The translations under genes and the position numbers were made by a program. The notes below the pieces were generated by a model. That model did no database searches. It was not told the DNA's origin and saw only the letters and a program-made list of their open reading frames with translations. Positions 17,608 to 26,316 of a stretch of 64,000 nucleotides of DNA are shown here, piece after piece. Numbering within the stretch: the stretch's first letter is position 1; every line of letters starts with the position of its first letter. Origin of the DNA: Rhizobium sp. AC27/96 (lineage in GTDB: Bacteria; Pseudomonadota; Alphaproteobacteria; Rhizobiales; Rhizobiaceae); the NCBI RefSeq assembly GCF_001692325.1, contig NZ_LXKN01000046.1, forward strand, positions 62,001 through 126,000, given 5' to 3'.

Positions 17608-19509
17608 ATGAGAGCGTCGAGAAACAACAAGTGGCGGTTGACGATCCGATCGGCCTCGCGCTGGCTACCTGCCGTCGCCCGTACAACCGGCATCATTCTT
17701 CTAACAGTCCTCATTCTCTTTGCTGTCTTCAGAGCGACAGCACCTTTCCTGATCTCCAGCGGCCTGGTGCGCTCCGGCATCGAGAAGGCGCTTTCGGAAT
17801 GGACGGGATACAGGGCGCAGATCGAAGGCGACCCGACACTCGAATTCTGGCCGACACCACGCGTGACGCTCAACCAGGTCACCATTCGCGAACCGGCAAA
17901 AAACGGCAAGGTGCTCGGCCATGTCGACAGTCTCTCGGCGGATTTCTCGCTGCTGTCAGCCATCCGCGGACATGCGCATTTTCATGAATTCCATTTCCTG
18001 CGCCCTACCCTCTACATCCGTCGCGACGAGAACGGCCTGATCGACTGGACGAACGAGGGTCGTCTCTCCAAGGCGATCGAGCAGGTGGACGCCTCCTCCG
18101 CCAAGGGCGTGTCCATCCCCAAGGAACAAGATGCCGCCATCGGCACGCTGACCATCGAGGATGGCAGCGTCGAGATGACGGACGAGCGCAGCGGCAACCT
18201 CTACAAGATGAATGGTGTCAACGCGGACATATCATGGCCGCGGCTGTCCCAACCGATGACGGCCGTCATCCTTGCACGCTTCAACGATCAGGACATCAAG
18301 CTGAACTTCGACTCGACGCAGCCGCTGCTGTTCTTTGCCGGCAAGAGCGTGGATGCCAAGACCAGCTTCTCCTCACCCTTGATCAGCTGGGCCTACACGG
18401 GAACGACAAGCATATCGGACTTTTCCACGCTATCGGGCAATCTTCAGCTGAGCGTTCCGAACGTCCCGTCCTTCCTGGCGTGGAGCGGGCAACGCCTGCC
18501 CGCCGCAGATGCGCTCAAGAACGTGTCGCTCAATGCCGATGTCGCCGCGATCCAGAACGGCCTGCGCTTCGACAATCTCAATTTCAAGGTCAATGATTCC
18601 GCGGCTTCCGGCGTCATGGACCTGAACTACACGCCAGCCGGCAAACCGAAAATTTCTGGCACGCTCGCCTTCGACCAGATGAACCTCAATCCGTTCCTGG
18701 CCGCCTTCTCCATGCGCCTTGCCGCCGAGACTGCCATCAATGCCATTCTGAACGGCAATCCCCTGCAGCGCCTCGATCTCGACTTGCGCCTCTCGTCCAA
18801 CAAGGCGGGGCTCGGCCCCTTCCAGTTCGACAATATCGGCGCCAGCCTGCTGGTTTCAGGCGGCAAGGCAAAATTCGATATCGGCGACAGCGGCTTTGAA
18901 GGTGGCTCGCTCACCGCGCATCTCGAGGTCGCTCCGGGTGACTTCGACGGCGGCGGCAAGCTGCAGATATCGATCCGCAATGCGGATTTCGGCGGGCTCT
19001 TCACCCGGCTGAAGCTGGAAGGGCCACTGCCGTTGACGACATCTGGATCGCTGGATCTTGCCTTGAGCACGACGCGGCCGATCTGGGTGGCAACATTGAG
19101 CGACGTTGCGGGCCAGATGCATTTCACCTCGTCCGCAGGGTCTTTCCGTCAATTCGACATCTCGTCCTTCCGGTCGCTCGCCACCGAGAAGGCTTTCTTC
19201 CGGATGAGCGACATCGCTGACGCGACCTTCGATTTCGACAGCATCAATATCGATGCGAGCTTTGCTAAGGGTTCGGCCGAAGTGCAGAACGCGGCGATTG
19301 CCGGCCGCAACGAGACGATCACGCTGAACGGCGTGGTTCCCTTCCGCACCAATGGTCTGGCGTTATCGGGAGCGATCGAGGCGACCTCGCCTTCCGATGC
19401 CGACGAACTGCCGATGCTGCCGTTCTTCCTTGGCGGCAGCTGGCCAAACCCGGTCGTCTCGCCGGTGACGACGCTGCTGCAGAAGCCGATACAGCAGCCG
19501 GAGCAATAG
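17608..19509 (+). CDS. AsmA-family protein
   Basis: A 633-residue protein with one N-terminal membrane helix (about 27-45) after a basic stretch, and a long beta-rich region on the periplasmic side. The AsmA signature lies right after the helix: SGIEKALSEWTGYRAQIEG, then FWPTPRVTLNQVTI. The C-terminal part (FDIGDSGFEGGSLTAHLEV onward) is the AsmA_2 region. The family is linked to outer-membrane assembly and, in larger members, to bridge-like phospholipid transport. It is divergent from the acetoacetyl-CoA synthetase gene and convergent with the pot operon. No partner gene is near. Confidence 0.88.
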   Translation: MRASRNNKWRLTIRSASRWLPAVARTTGIILLTVLILFAVFRATAPFLISSGLVRSGIEKALSEWTGYRAQIEGDPTLEFWPTPRVTLNQVTIREPAKNGKVLGHVDSLSADFSLLSAIRGHAHFHEFHFLRPTLYIRRDENGLIDWTNEGRLSKAIEQVDASSAKGVSIPKEQDAAIGTLTIEDGSVEMTDERSGNLYKMNGVNADISWPRLSQPMTAVILARFNDQDIKLNFDSTQPLLFFAGKSVDAKTSFSSPLISWAYTGTTSISDFSTLSGNLQLSVPNVPSFLAWSGQRLPAADALKNVSLNADVAAIQNGLRFDNLNFKVNDSAASGVMDLNYTPAGKPKISGTLAFDQMNLNPFLAAFSMRLAAETAINAILNGNPLQRLDLDLRLSSNKAGLGPFQFDNIGASLLVSGGKAKFDIGDSGFEGGSLTAHLEVAPGDFDGGGKLQISIRNADFGGLFTRLKLEGPLPLTTSGSLDLALSTTRPIWVATLSDVAGQMHFTSSAGSFRQFDISSFRSLATEKAFFRMSDIADATFDFDSINIDASFAKGSAEVQNAAIAGRNETITLNGVVPFRTNGLALSGAIEATSPSDADELPMLPFFLGGSWPNPVVSPVTTLLQKPIQQPEQ

Positions 19510-19539
19510 GCTTTCCCCGACGCAAGTCACGGCCGCGTC

Positions 19540-20355
19540 TCAGCCGGCAGCAGCCGCCTGCTCGTCCCTTTGACGCTGCACCTCGCGGCGCTTGGTGACG
19601 ATCGAGGCGCAAATCACGCCGATGGCGACGACCCCGATCAGGATGGTGCAGATGGCGTTGATCTCCGGCGTCACGCCGAGCTTGACCTGACTGTAGATCA
19701 GCATCGGCAGCGTCTTGGCGCCGGCGCCGGACGCGAAGGTTGCAATCACCAGATCGTCGAGCGACAGGGTCAGAGCGAGCACCCAGCCGGAGAATACCGC
19801 CGGCGCGATGATCGGCAGAGTAATCTCGAAGAAGGTGCGCACCGGCGGAGCGCCCAGATCCAGCGCCGCTTCCTCGATCGAGCGGTCGAAGGTCAAGAGG
19901 CGAGACTGCACGACGACGGCGACGAAGCACATGGTCAGCGTCGTGTGGGCCATGACGATCGTCCAAAAGCCGCGATCGACGCCTGACGTCACGAAGAGCA
20001 GCAGCAGCGACAGGCCAGTAATGACGTCGGGCATGACCAGGGGCGCATAGATCATGCCCGAAAACAGGATACGCCCGCGGAAGCGCGTGTAGCGCACCAG
20101 GGTCAGCGCCGCCATGGTGCCGAGCACGGTGGCGATGGTTGCCGACAGCAGCGCGATGCGCACCGTCAGCCAGGCAGCGCTCAGCATGGTGTCGTTGCTC
20201 AACAGGTGCACGTACCATTGCGTCGAGAAGCCGCCCCAGACGGTGACGAGCCGGGACCGGTTGAAGGAATAAAGGACCAGCAGCAGGATCGGCAGATAGA
20301 GGAAGGCCAGACCGAGCGTGACCGAGACGATGTTGAAGCGAGACCAGCGGATCAT
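19540..20355 (-). CDS. potI: Polyamine ABC transporter permease PotI
   Basis: A 271-residue inner-membrane permease with about six membrane helices and the EAA loop EEAALDLGAPPVRTFFEITLPIIAP, which contacts the ATPase. It is the PotC/PotI-type member of the pair (MLSAAWLTVRIALLSATIATVLG segment). It lies last in the potFGHI order, 3 bp after potH, so it is co-transcribed. Substrate specificity follows from the binding protein and is probably putrescine. The short tail (TKRREVQRQRDEQAAAAG) is hydrophilic. Confidence 0.92.
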   Translation of the reverse strand: MIRWSRFNIVSVTLGLAFLYLPILLLVLYSFNRSRLVTVWGGFSTQWYVHLLSNDTMLSAAWLTVRIALLSATIATVLGTMAALTLVRYTRFRGRILFSGMIYAPLVMPDVITGLSLLLLFVTSGVDRGFWTIVMAHTTLTMCFVAVVVQSRLLTFDRSIEEAALDLGAPPVRTFFEITLPIIAPAVFSGWVLALTLSLDDLVIATFASGAGAKTLPMLIYSQVKLGVTPEINAICTILIGVVAIGVICASIVTKRREVQRQRDEQAAAAG

Positions 20356-20358
20356 CTG

Positions 20359-21270
20359 TTATCTCCCTTTCTCGTCGGCCTTGGCCTGGAAATGCTGGAA
20401 GAAGACGATGGGCACCACCAGCACCAGAAGGAGGATGGTCGCCACCGCCGAAGCCAGCGGCCAGTCGGTGTTGCTGTAGAATTCGGTCCAGAGCACCTTG
20501 CCGATCATCAGGGTTTCCGAGCCGCCGAGCAGATCGGGAATGACGAATTCGCCGACGGCCGGAATGAAGACCAGCATGCAGCCGGCGATAACGCCTGGAA
20601 GCGACAGCGGAAAGGTGACGCGCCAGAAGGCGCCGATCGGCGTGCAGCCGAGATCCTGCGCCGCCTCGATCAGCGTGCCGTCCATTTTCTCCAGCGCGGC
20701 ATAGAGCGGCAGGATCATGAAAGGCAGATAGGAATAGACCATGCCGATATAGACGGCCGTATTGGTGTTGAGGATGACCAGCGGTTCATGGATGATGCCG
20801 AGTGTCATCAGCAGCTGGTTCAAGAGGCCCGTGGTGCTGAGAATCGACATCCAGGAATAGACGCGGATCAGGAAGCTCGTCCAGAACGGCAGGATGACGA
20901 GCATGAGCAGCGTGGGACGGATCGTTCGCGGCGCCTGCGCCATGCCGTATGCGATGGGATAGGCGATGATCAGCGTCAGCAAGGTTGAGATACCGGCAAT
21001 CTGCAGGCTCTGTATATAGGCGTTCATATAGAGCGGATCGCCCGTCAACCATACGTAGTTGTCGAACGACATGGTCTGCAGCTTGTCCCACCAGTCGCCG
21101 AAGCTGTCCGTCCAGGTGAATGAGGGATCGTAAGGCGGGACGGAAAGCACCTTCGTCGATAGCGAGATGCGGAAGACGATGAGAAAGGGTGCGAGGAAGA
21201 AGATCAGCAGCCAAGCATAAGGAATGACGATGACAAGGCGCTGATAGATGGAGGAACCAAGCGCTCTCAT
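20359..21270 (-). CDS. potH: Polyamine ABC transporter permease PotH
   Basis: A 303-residue permease with about six membrane helices and the EAA loop EAAQDLGCTPIGAFWRVTFPLSLPGVIAG. The large periplasmic loop after helix 1 (STKVLSVPPYDPSFTWTDSFGDWW) is characteristic of PotB/PotH. It starts 2 bp after the stop of potG and ends 3 bp before potI, so the three genes are tightly coupled. Confidence 0.93.
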   Translation of the reverse strand: MRALGSSIYQRLVIVIPYAWLLIFFLAPFLIVFRISLSTKVLSVPPYDPSFTWTDSFGDWWDKLQTMSFDNYVWLTGDPLYMNAYIQSLQIAGISTLLTLIIAYPIAYGMAQAPRTIRPTLLMLVILPFWTSFLIRVYSWMSILSTTGLLNQLLMTLGIIHEPLVILNTNTAVYIGMVYSYLPFMILPLYAALEKMDGTLIEAAQDLGCTPIGAFWRVTFPLSLPGVIAGCMLVFIPAVGEFVIPDLLGGSETLMIGKVLWTEFYSNTDWPLASAVATILLLVLVVPIVFFQHFQAKADEKGR

Positions 21271-21272
21271 GA

Positions 21273-22415
21273 TCAGTCCTTCAACAATATGCCGGCATTT
21301 TCATCGAAGGACACCCAGACGTTCTGGTCATAGGCGAAGGGTTCTTCCACGGCGCGGACCGCGTTCAGCGACGAGGCCTTGAGCACCTGCCCGTTCTTCA
21401 GCTTGACGTGGAAGACGGTCATGTCGCCGAGATAAGCGATATCCCAGATTTCACCCTCGGTAGCATTGACTGAGGCATTGGCGGGTGGGCGTGGCGTTAC
21501 CCTCAGCTTCTCCGGCCGGATGGCGAGGCTGGCGCGACTTCCCGTAGCCGGCGTGTCGCTGGAGGCGGTGCGTAACGTCAGGGCGGAATCGACGGCGATT
21601 TCGACAATGCCGGATTGCGTTGAAGTGACGTTGCCGTCGAGTATGTTCACATCGCCGATGAAGTCGGCGACGAAGCGGCAATTGGGCGCCTCATAGATCT
21701 CCGCGGGGGTCGCCACCTGCACCACCTTGCCGTGGCTCATGACCGCGATGCGGTCGGCCATGGTCATCGCCTCTTCCTGGTCATGGGTAACGACGACGAA
21801 GGTCAGGCCAAGGCTCTGCTGCAGGTCCATGAGCTCGAACTGCGTTTCCTCGCGCAGCTTCTTGTCGAGCGCGCCGAGCGGCTCGTCGAGCAGCAGCACC
21901 TTCGGGCGCTTGGCGAGAGAGCGGGCCAAGGCCACGCGCTGGCGCTGGCCGCCGGACAGCTGATTGGGCTTGCGCTTGGCGAATTGCTCCAGCTTGACGA
22001 GCTTCAGCATCTGCGCGACGCGATCGTCGATCTCGGCCTTCGGCATGCCATCCTGGCGCAATCCGAAAGCGATATTCTTTTCCACCGACATATGCGGAAA
22101 GAGCGCGTAGGACTGGAACATCATGTTGACGGGGCGGCGATAGGGCGGCGTGCCGGCCATGTTCTGGCCATCGAGAACGATTTCACCGGTCGTCGGTTGT
22201 TCGAAGCCCGCCAGCATACGCAGCAGCGTGGACTTGCCGCAGCCGGAGGCGCCCAGAAGGGCGAAGAATTCGCGGTTATAGATATCCAGGGAGAGATTGT
22301 CGACGGCGGTGAAATCACCGAACTTCTTCGTCACGTTCTTGAAGGAAATGTAAGGCTTGGCCGAAGGATCGGTCCAAGGAGCAAAGGAACGCCGGATATT
22401 ACCGAGTGACTTCAT
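21273..22415 (-). CDS. potG: Polyamine ABC transporter ATPase PotG
   Basis: A 380-residue ABC ATPase with Walker A GASGCGKST, signature LSGGQRQRVALARSL, Walker B LLLDEPLGALD and the switch His in VVVTHDQEEAMTMAD. The C-terminal TOBE domain (from about 290) is as in PotA/PotG/MalK-type subunits. It energises uptake through PotH and PotI. The gap to potF (229 bp) contains a strong hairpin and a dispersed repeat, so the binding protein may be made in excess over the membrane subunits. Confidence 0.94.
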   Translation of the reverse strand: MKSLGNIRRSFAPWTDPSAKPYISFKNVTKKFGDFTAVDNLSLDIYNREFFALLGASGCGKSTLLRMLAGFEQPTTGEIVLDGQNMAGTPPYRRPVNMMFQSYALFPHMSVEKNIAFGLRQDGMPKAEIDDRVAQMLKLVKLEQFAKRKPNQLSGGQRQRVALARSLAKRPKVLLLDEPLGALDKKLREETQFELMDLQQSLGLTFVVVTHDQEEAMTMADRIAVMSHGKVVQVATPAEIYEAPNCRFVADFIGDVNILDGNVTSTQSGIVEIAVDSALTLRTASSDTPATGSRASLAIRPEKLRVTPRPPANASVNATEGEIWDIAYLGDMTVFHVKLKNGQVLKASSLNAVRAVEEPFAYDQNVWVSFDENAGILLKD

Positions 22416-22454
22416 TATCTATCCCCAAATGGATGCCCGGGCGGGCTTTCCCAG

Positions 22455-22553
22455 AGCATTTCCGCTTTTCTTCGAATCGCGAAAACGCTCCATCTTTTTG
22501 TTTTTCGCATTCCGGACGGAAAACCGCTGCGCACTTTTCCTGGAAATGCTTTA
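22455..22553 (-). repeat. Dispersed rhizobial palindromic repeat, copy 2 (inside the pot operon)
   Basis: In reverse orientation this 99-bp stretch matches copy 1 (12598-12698) almost throughout, including the GGAAAAGTGCGCAGCGGT half and the TTTTCGC...GCGAAAA inverted pair. It sits between potF and potG, after the potF hairpin. Confidence 0.9.
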
Positions 22554-22608
22554 GAGCCGGCTCTTCCCCTTCCCGGCACCCTTTTCGTTCTTACGCTGTC
22601 CTCTTAAG

Positions 22609-22639
22609 GAAAGGCCCGGACGTTGCCGTCCGGGCCTTT
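22609..22639. terminator. Strong hairpin after potF (terminator or processing stop)
   Basis: A 12-bp perfect stem (22611-22622 with 22627-22638) with TTGC loop. On the minus strand it is followed by TCCTT only, so termination of the potF transcript may be partial; on the plus strand TTTTC follows. It separates potF from potGHI by position 6 bp past the potF stop and would allow differential expression. Confidence 0.75.
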
Positions 22640-22644
22640 TCGAA

Positions 22645-23742
22645 TTATTGGCCGGTGGTGACCTTTGTCCACAAGCGCGTTGCCACGCGCTGCGTTTTCG
22701 CATCCCAAGGGGTCAGCGTGTACAGCTTCTCGCGGACCGCATCGGTCGGATAGACAGCCGGATCGTTGAGCACGTCCTTGCTCACGAACTGCTGCGACGC
22801 CTTGTTGCCGTTGGCATAGGCAACGAAATCGCTCGCCTTGGCGATGACTTCCGGCCTCATGATATAGTTGAGGAAGATATGCGCCTCTTCGACATGCGGC
22901 GCATCGGCGGGGATCGCCATGACGTCGAACCACATCTGTGCGCCCTTGGTCGGGATCGAATAGCTGATGTTGACGCCGTTCTTGGCTTCGGCCGCACGAT
23001 TACGGGCCTGCAGCACATCGCCTGAATAGCCGAACGCGATGCAGATATCGCCGTTGGCGAGTGCATTGATATATTCAGAGGAGTGAAACTTGCGCACGAA
23101 GGGGCGCATCGCCGTCAGGAGCTCCTCGGCCTTCTTGAAATCTTCCGCCTTGGTCGAGTTCGGGTCGAGGCCGAGATAGCGCAGCGCGGCCGGAATGACG
23201 TCGGTCGGAGAATCCAGCACGTAGATGCCGCAATCCTTGAACTTGGCGGCGAGTTTCGGATCGAAGATCACGTTGATATCAGGCGCCTCGTCAGTACCGA
23301 GGATCTGCTTCACCTTATCGACATTATAGCCGACGCCGCTGGTGCCCCACATATAGTCGATGGCGTATTGGTTGCCGGGATCATAGGTGGCGATGCGCTG
23401 CTGCACCGTATCCCACATGTTGGAGATGTTCGGCAGCTTGGATTTGTCGAGCTTCTGGAAGACGCCAGCCTTGATCTGGCGTTGCAGGAAATAGGCCGTC
23501 GGCACGACGACGTCATAGCCGGTCTTGCCCGCGAGCAGCTTGGTTTCCAGCGTCTCGTTCTGGTCGAACGTGTCGTAGACGACCTTGATGCCGGTTTCCT
23601 TGGTGAAATCCGTCAGGATCGAATTATCGATGTAATCCGACCAGTTATAGATATTGACGACCTTGTCTTCTGCCTGAGCGACCGTCGCCAGCGAAACGAC
23701 CGCAAAAGCCGTTGCTGCAAGCCGTGCGAACATGGACTTCAT
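22645..23742 (-). CDS. potF: Polyamine (putrescine-type) periplasmic binding protein PotF
   Basis: A 365-residue binding protein with a Sec signal peptide (cleavage near TVAQA-ED) and the PotD/PotF pattern: VVNIYNWSDYIDNSILTDFTKETGIKVVYDTFDQNE at the mature N-terminus, where W and D/Y side chains line the polyamine site. Further on are YMWGTSGVGYN and FGYSGDVLQAR. It is the receptor of the potFGHI importer. The start at 23742 follows GGAGAG. Putrescine rather than spermidine is suggested by similarity to PotF, and by the puuA/puuB-like genes 7 kb away; not proven. Confidence 0.92.
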   Translation of the reverse strand: MKSMFARLAATAFAVVSLATVAQAEDKVVNIYNWSDYIDNSILTDFTKETGIKVVYDTFDQNETLETKLLAGKTGYDVVVPTAYFLQRQIKAGVFQKLDKSKLPNISNMWDTVQQRIATYDPGNQYAIDYMWGTSGVGYNVDKVKQILGTDEAPDINVIFDPKLAAKFKDCGIYVLDSPTDVIPAALRYLGLDPNSTKAEDFKKAEELLTAMRPFVRKFHSSEYINALANGDICIAFGYSGDVLQARNRAAEAKNGVNISYSIPTKGAQMWFDVMAIPADAPHVEEAHIFLNYIMRPEVIAKASDFVAYANGNKASQQFVSKDVLNDPAVYPTDAVREKLYTLTPWDAKTQRVATRLWTKVTTGQ

Positions 23743-24063
23743 AGTCTCTCCTGTTTTGTTCAAGGGTATCGAGGCGACACCCAACCCTCTGTTTTTCCCG
23801 TTAGACTAGAAAGGAAATCGGAAAGCGACAAGGGAAAAAGCGCGACTTCGCGCGCTTTCAAGGATTTGCTCAGAAACGATGGAGGACAGTGCTAAGGGTG
23901 GCGACAGCAGCCTGCACGCGATTGTGAACTCAATCGCCGCTTCTTTCGTGAATGCGCAAACCAGCTTTGCTAACATCGCGCGGTCTCACTCCTGGAATAG
24001 TCCCACGCCTGTTTCGCAGCCCTGCCCAGCGGGCAAACCCAACCCATAATGCAAGGGTGCATC
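23743..24063. other. Divergent promoter region of potF and the aldo/keto reductase gene
   Basis: 321 bp without a credible ORF. Besides the promoters for both genes it contains the terminator-like hairpin at 23833-23858 oriented with potF. Confidence 0.5.
23833..23858 (-). terminator. Terminator-like hairpin in the potF leader
   Basis: On the minus strand AAAGCGCG and CGCGCTTT form an 8-bp stem with a 6-base loop, followed by T5 (counting stem Ts) and CCC. It lies about 95 bases upstream of the potF start in the same direction. With no minus-strand gene upstream to end, it may be an attenuator or the 3' end of a small RNA. Confidence 0.5.
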
Positions 24064-25062
24064 ATGCAGTACCAAAAATTCGGCAATACCGGCCTCAGCG
24101 TTTCGCGCCTCTGCCTGGGCACGATGACCTTCGGCCTGCAGATCGAGCAGGAAGACACGGCTCATGCCATCCTCGACAAGGCGGCCGATGCCGGCGTCAA
24201 CTTCATCGACACGGCCGATGTCTACCCGCTCGGCGGCGGCGAGCAGCTTGCCGGCCGCACCGAAGAGATCGTCGGCCGCTGGCTGAAGGGCAAGCGCGAC
24301 CGCTTCATCGTCGCAACCAAGGCCGTCGGCAAGGTCGGTCCGTCGCCATGGGACCAGGGCGCATCGCGCAAGCATCTGCTCGACGCCATCGACGCCTCAC
24401 TGCGCCGCCTCGGCACCGATTACGTCGACCTCTACCAGCTCCATTCGGACGACCGCGAAACACCGATCGACGAAACGCTGGAAGCACTCGACATCATCGT
24501 GCGCTCGGGCAAGGCCCGCTATGTCGGCGTATCGAATTTTCTCGCTTATCGGTTGGCTTTGGCGCTTGGCCGCGCTGACTTTCTGCGCACGGCCCGTTTC
24601 GTCTCGGTGCAGCCGCGCTACAATCTCCTTTTCCGCCAGATCGAGCGCGAATTGCTGCCGCTCGCCGAAGAACAGCGCATCGCCGTCATCCCCTACAACC
24701 CAATCGCCGGCGGTCTTCTCACCGGCAAGCACAAGCATGATGTCGCACCGACCGAAGGCCGCTTCAGCTCGCAGCTGCGGGCCGCCGGCAGCAACTACCT
24801 GCAGCGCTACTGGCACGAACGCGAGTTCGCGACAATCGAGAAGCTGCGCGGCATTGCCGAAGAGGCCGGCCAGCCACTCGTCAAGCTTGCCGTCGCCTGG
24901 GTGGCGGCCAATCCGGTCATTACCTCCGCGATCATCGGTGCGAGCCGGCCGGATCAGCTGACGGATACGCTTGCCGCCATCGATCTCAAGCTAGATCCGG
25001 AGCTGAAGGCGAAGCTCGACGATGCCACCGTCGAATATCGCTGGGGCGACGCGGCTCGCTGA
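24064..25062 (+). CDS. Aldo/keto reductase
   Basis: A 332-residue NADPH-dependent oxidoreductase of the aldo/keto reductase family, TIM-barrel fold. The catalytic tetrad is visible in order: Asp in NFIDTADVYPLGGGE with Tyr of DVYPLG, Lys in RFIVATKAVGK, and His in DLYQLHSDDRETP. The C-terminal NADPH segment AIIGASRPDQLTDTLAAID is also present. The closest class is YajO/YghZ-like general aldehyde and ketone reductases. The substrate is unknown. The start at 24064 (MQYQKFGNTG) is the family's usual opening; an ATG at 24049 is possible. It is divergent from potF and convergent with a LysR gene. Confidence 0.9.
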   Translation: MQYQKFGNTGLSVSRLCLGTMTFGLQIEQEDTAHAILDKAADAGVNFIDTADVYPLGGGEQLAGRTEEIVGRWLKGKRDRFIVATKAVGKVGPSPWDQGASRKHLLDAIDASLRRLGTDYVDLYQLHSDDRETPIDETLEALDIIVRSGKARYVGVSNFLAYRLALALGRADFLRTARFVSVQPRYNLLFRQIERELLPLAEEQRIAVIPYNPIAGGLLTGKHKHDVAPTEGRFSSQLRAAGSNYLQRYWHEREFATIEKLRGIAEEAGQPLVKLAVAWVAANPVITSAIIGASRPDQLTDTLAAIDLKLDPELKAKLDDATVEYRWGDAAR

Positions 25063-25073
25063 CGACCGGGAAA

Positions 25074-25094
25074 CCGGCGGTCAATTACCGCCGG
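25074..25094. terminator. Shared hairpin between convergent aldo/keto reductase and LysR genes
   Basis: CCGGCGGT at 25074-25081 pairs perfectly with ACCGCCGG at 25087-25094, loop CAATT. It sits in the 35 bp between two stop codons. T tails are weak on both sides (TTT on the minus strand). Confidence 0.6.
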
Positions 25095-25097
25095 CCT

Positions 25098-25970
25098 TCA
25101 CGCATAGGTCGGGCGCTTGCCGGCAAACAGCTCCGAATGGCTTTTCAGCAGCCGGGTCATGCGGTCGACCACTGTGCGGATTTCCCGGCGATGACGATCG
25201 GCATTGTTCATGACGATCCATTGCCGGTGGCGCAGCGAGGCGATCTCCTCGCCGACCCGCTCCAGCCTCGGCTCCTGATCGCCGACGAAGCAGGGCAGAA
25301 CCGCAATCCCAGATCCCGCCAGCGCCAGATCGTGAAGCGATCGCGGCCGGCTGACCGTGAAGGCGATCTCTTCATGCTTGTTCTGATGCGGCCAGCGGAG
25401 ATAGGCGGATATGGCCTCCTCCTCCGCCACCGCGATCCAGCGCTGCGGGCCGGCAAAGCGCATGTTGCGGGCCTGATAAGCGGCATAGGCGACATCGCCG
25501 GTCTTGATGGCGGCGAGATTGGTCTCCTCCGGCTCGAAGGCCCGGATGCCGATATCGCTTTCGCGATGAGCCAGGCTGGCGCGGCGCTCGCCGAGGTAAA
25601 GGTCGATGCGAAAGCCGTCACGTTCCGAGCAGATCGACGGCATGTTCTGGCTGAGCAACCAGCCGACCCAGGTGCCGGCGGCAATCCGGACGATCGAGCT
25701 TCCGTGCGCATCGCGCTGCCAGCTATCGACCTTGCGGGCAGCGGCCTCCATCTCCAGAAGCTGATCGAACAGCGCCTGGCCATCACCCGTCAGCGCGTAA
25801 CCCGCCTGACTGCGCTCGAAAAGCGGCCGGCCGATCTGTCCTTCCAGCTCCAGCATACGCCGGCCAATCGTCGCCGGGCTCAGGCCGCTTGAGGCGACCG
25901 CGCCCGTCAGCCCGCCGCCGCGGGCGACATCCAGAAAGAGCTGATAGGAATCCCATGTGGTGTTTTTCAT
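25098..25970 (-). CDS. LysR-family regulator
   Basis: A 290-residue LysR-type protein with an N-terminal winged helix (WDSYQLFLDVARGGGLTGAVASSGLSPATIGRRM) and an effector domain from about residue 90. The helix-turn-helix is slightly atypical, with GLSPATIGRRMLELE in the recognition helix, as in the branch that also includes regulators of metabolite catabolism. It is divergent from a small gene at 26059 and convergent with the aldo/keto reductase gene. Its target cannot be inferred confidently. Confidence 0.87.
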   Translation of the reverse strand: MKNTTWDSYQLFLDVARGGGLTGAVASSGLSPATIGRRMLELEGQIGRPLFERSQAGYALTGDGQALFDQLLEMEAAARKVDSWQRDAHGSSIVRIAAGTWVGWLLSQNMPSICSERDGFRIDLYLGERRASLAHRESDIGIRAFEPEETNLAAIKTGDVAYAAYQARNMRFAGPQRWIAVAEEEAISAYLRWPHQNKHEEIAFTVSRPRSLHDLALAGSGIAVLPCFVGDQEPRLERVGEEIASLRHRQWIVMNNADRHRREIRTVVDRMTRLLKSHSELFAGKRPTYA

Positions 25971-26058
25971 AATTGAAAAACATAGGGCGAAAACGGCTGT
26001 TTATAAAGCAAATTTCCATGCGTAATTGAAGAGATGCCTCACAACAAGGAGACATCCC

Positions 26059-26316
26059 ATGATGGAAAGCTTAGCTTTGGCCAAGGCCCTTGAGATAGAA
26101 AGCCGGGCGCGCGAAGAGAAATGGCGTCGAAACGAAGACCTGTTCTACCGCGACAATGCGCGCGATCCTTCGCCATTTGTCCAGTGGCTCGGACGGATGC
26201 TTGCCGGCTTGATCTCGCGTCGCAAGGCAACAAAAAAGGCGGACCGGCTGGAGATCAGCCGGTCCGCCTGTGCTAACGATCGTTGCTGCGATCAGGCTGC
26301 TTCCTGCCGCGCATAG
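26059..26316 (+). CDS. Small hypothetical protein (85 aa) running into the mcp terminator
   Basis: An ORF with a strong ribosome site (AAGGAG, 7 bases before the ATG at 26059; a second ATG follows at 26062). Residues 1-62 are charged and helical with a short hydrophobic patch (PFVQWLGRMLAGLISRR), which recalls DUF1127/YjiS-like small proteins but too weakly to assign. From about residue 60 the frame passes through the hairpin that ends the convergent chemoreceptor gene and then overlaps that gene's last 25 bp. The C-terminal residues (SACANDRCCDQAASCRA) look unselected. The gene may really be this long or may have lost its own stop. Confidence 0.5.
   Translation: MMESLALAKALEIESRAREEKWRRNEDLFYRDNARDPSPFVQWLGRMLAGLISRRKATKKADRLEISRSACANDRCCDQAASCRA
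26231..26269 (-). terminator. Intrinsic terminator of the chemoreceptor gene
   Basis: A perfect 13-bp stem (26237-26249 with 26257-26269, loop of 7) followed on the minus strand by TTTTTT. It lies 23 bp past the mcp stop codon and inside the coding frame of the convergent small ORF. Confidence 0.92.
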
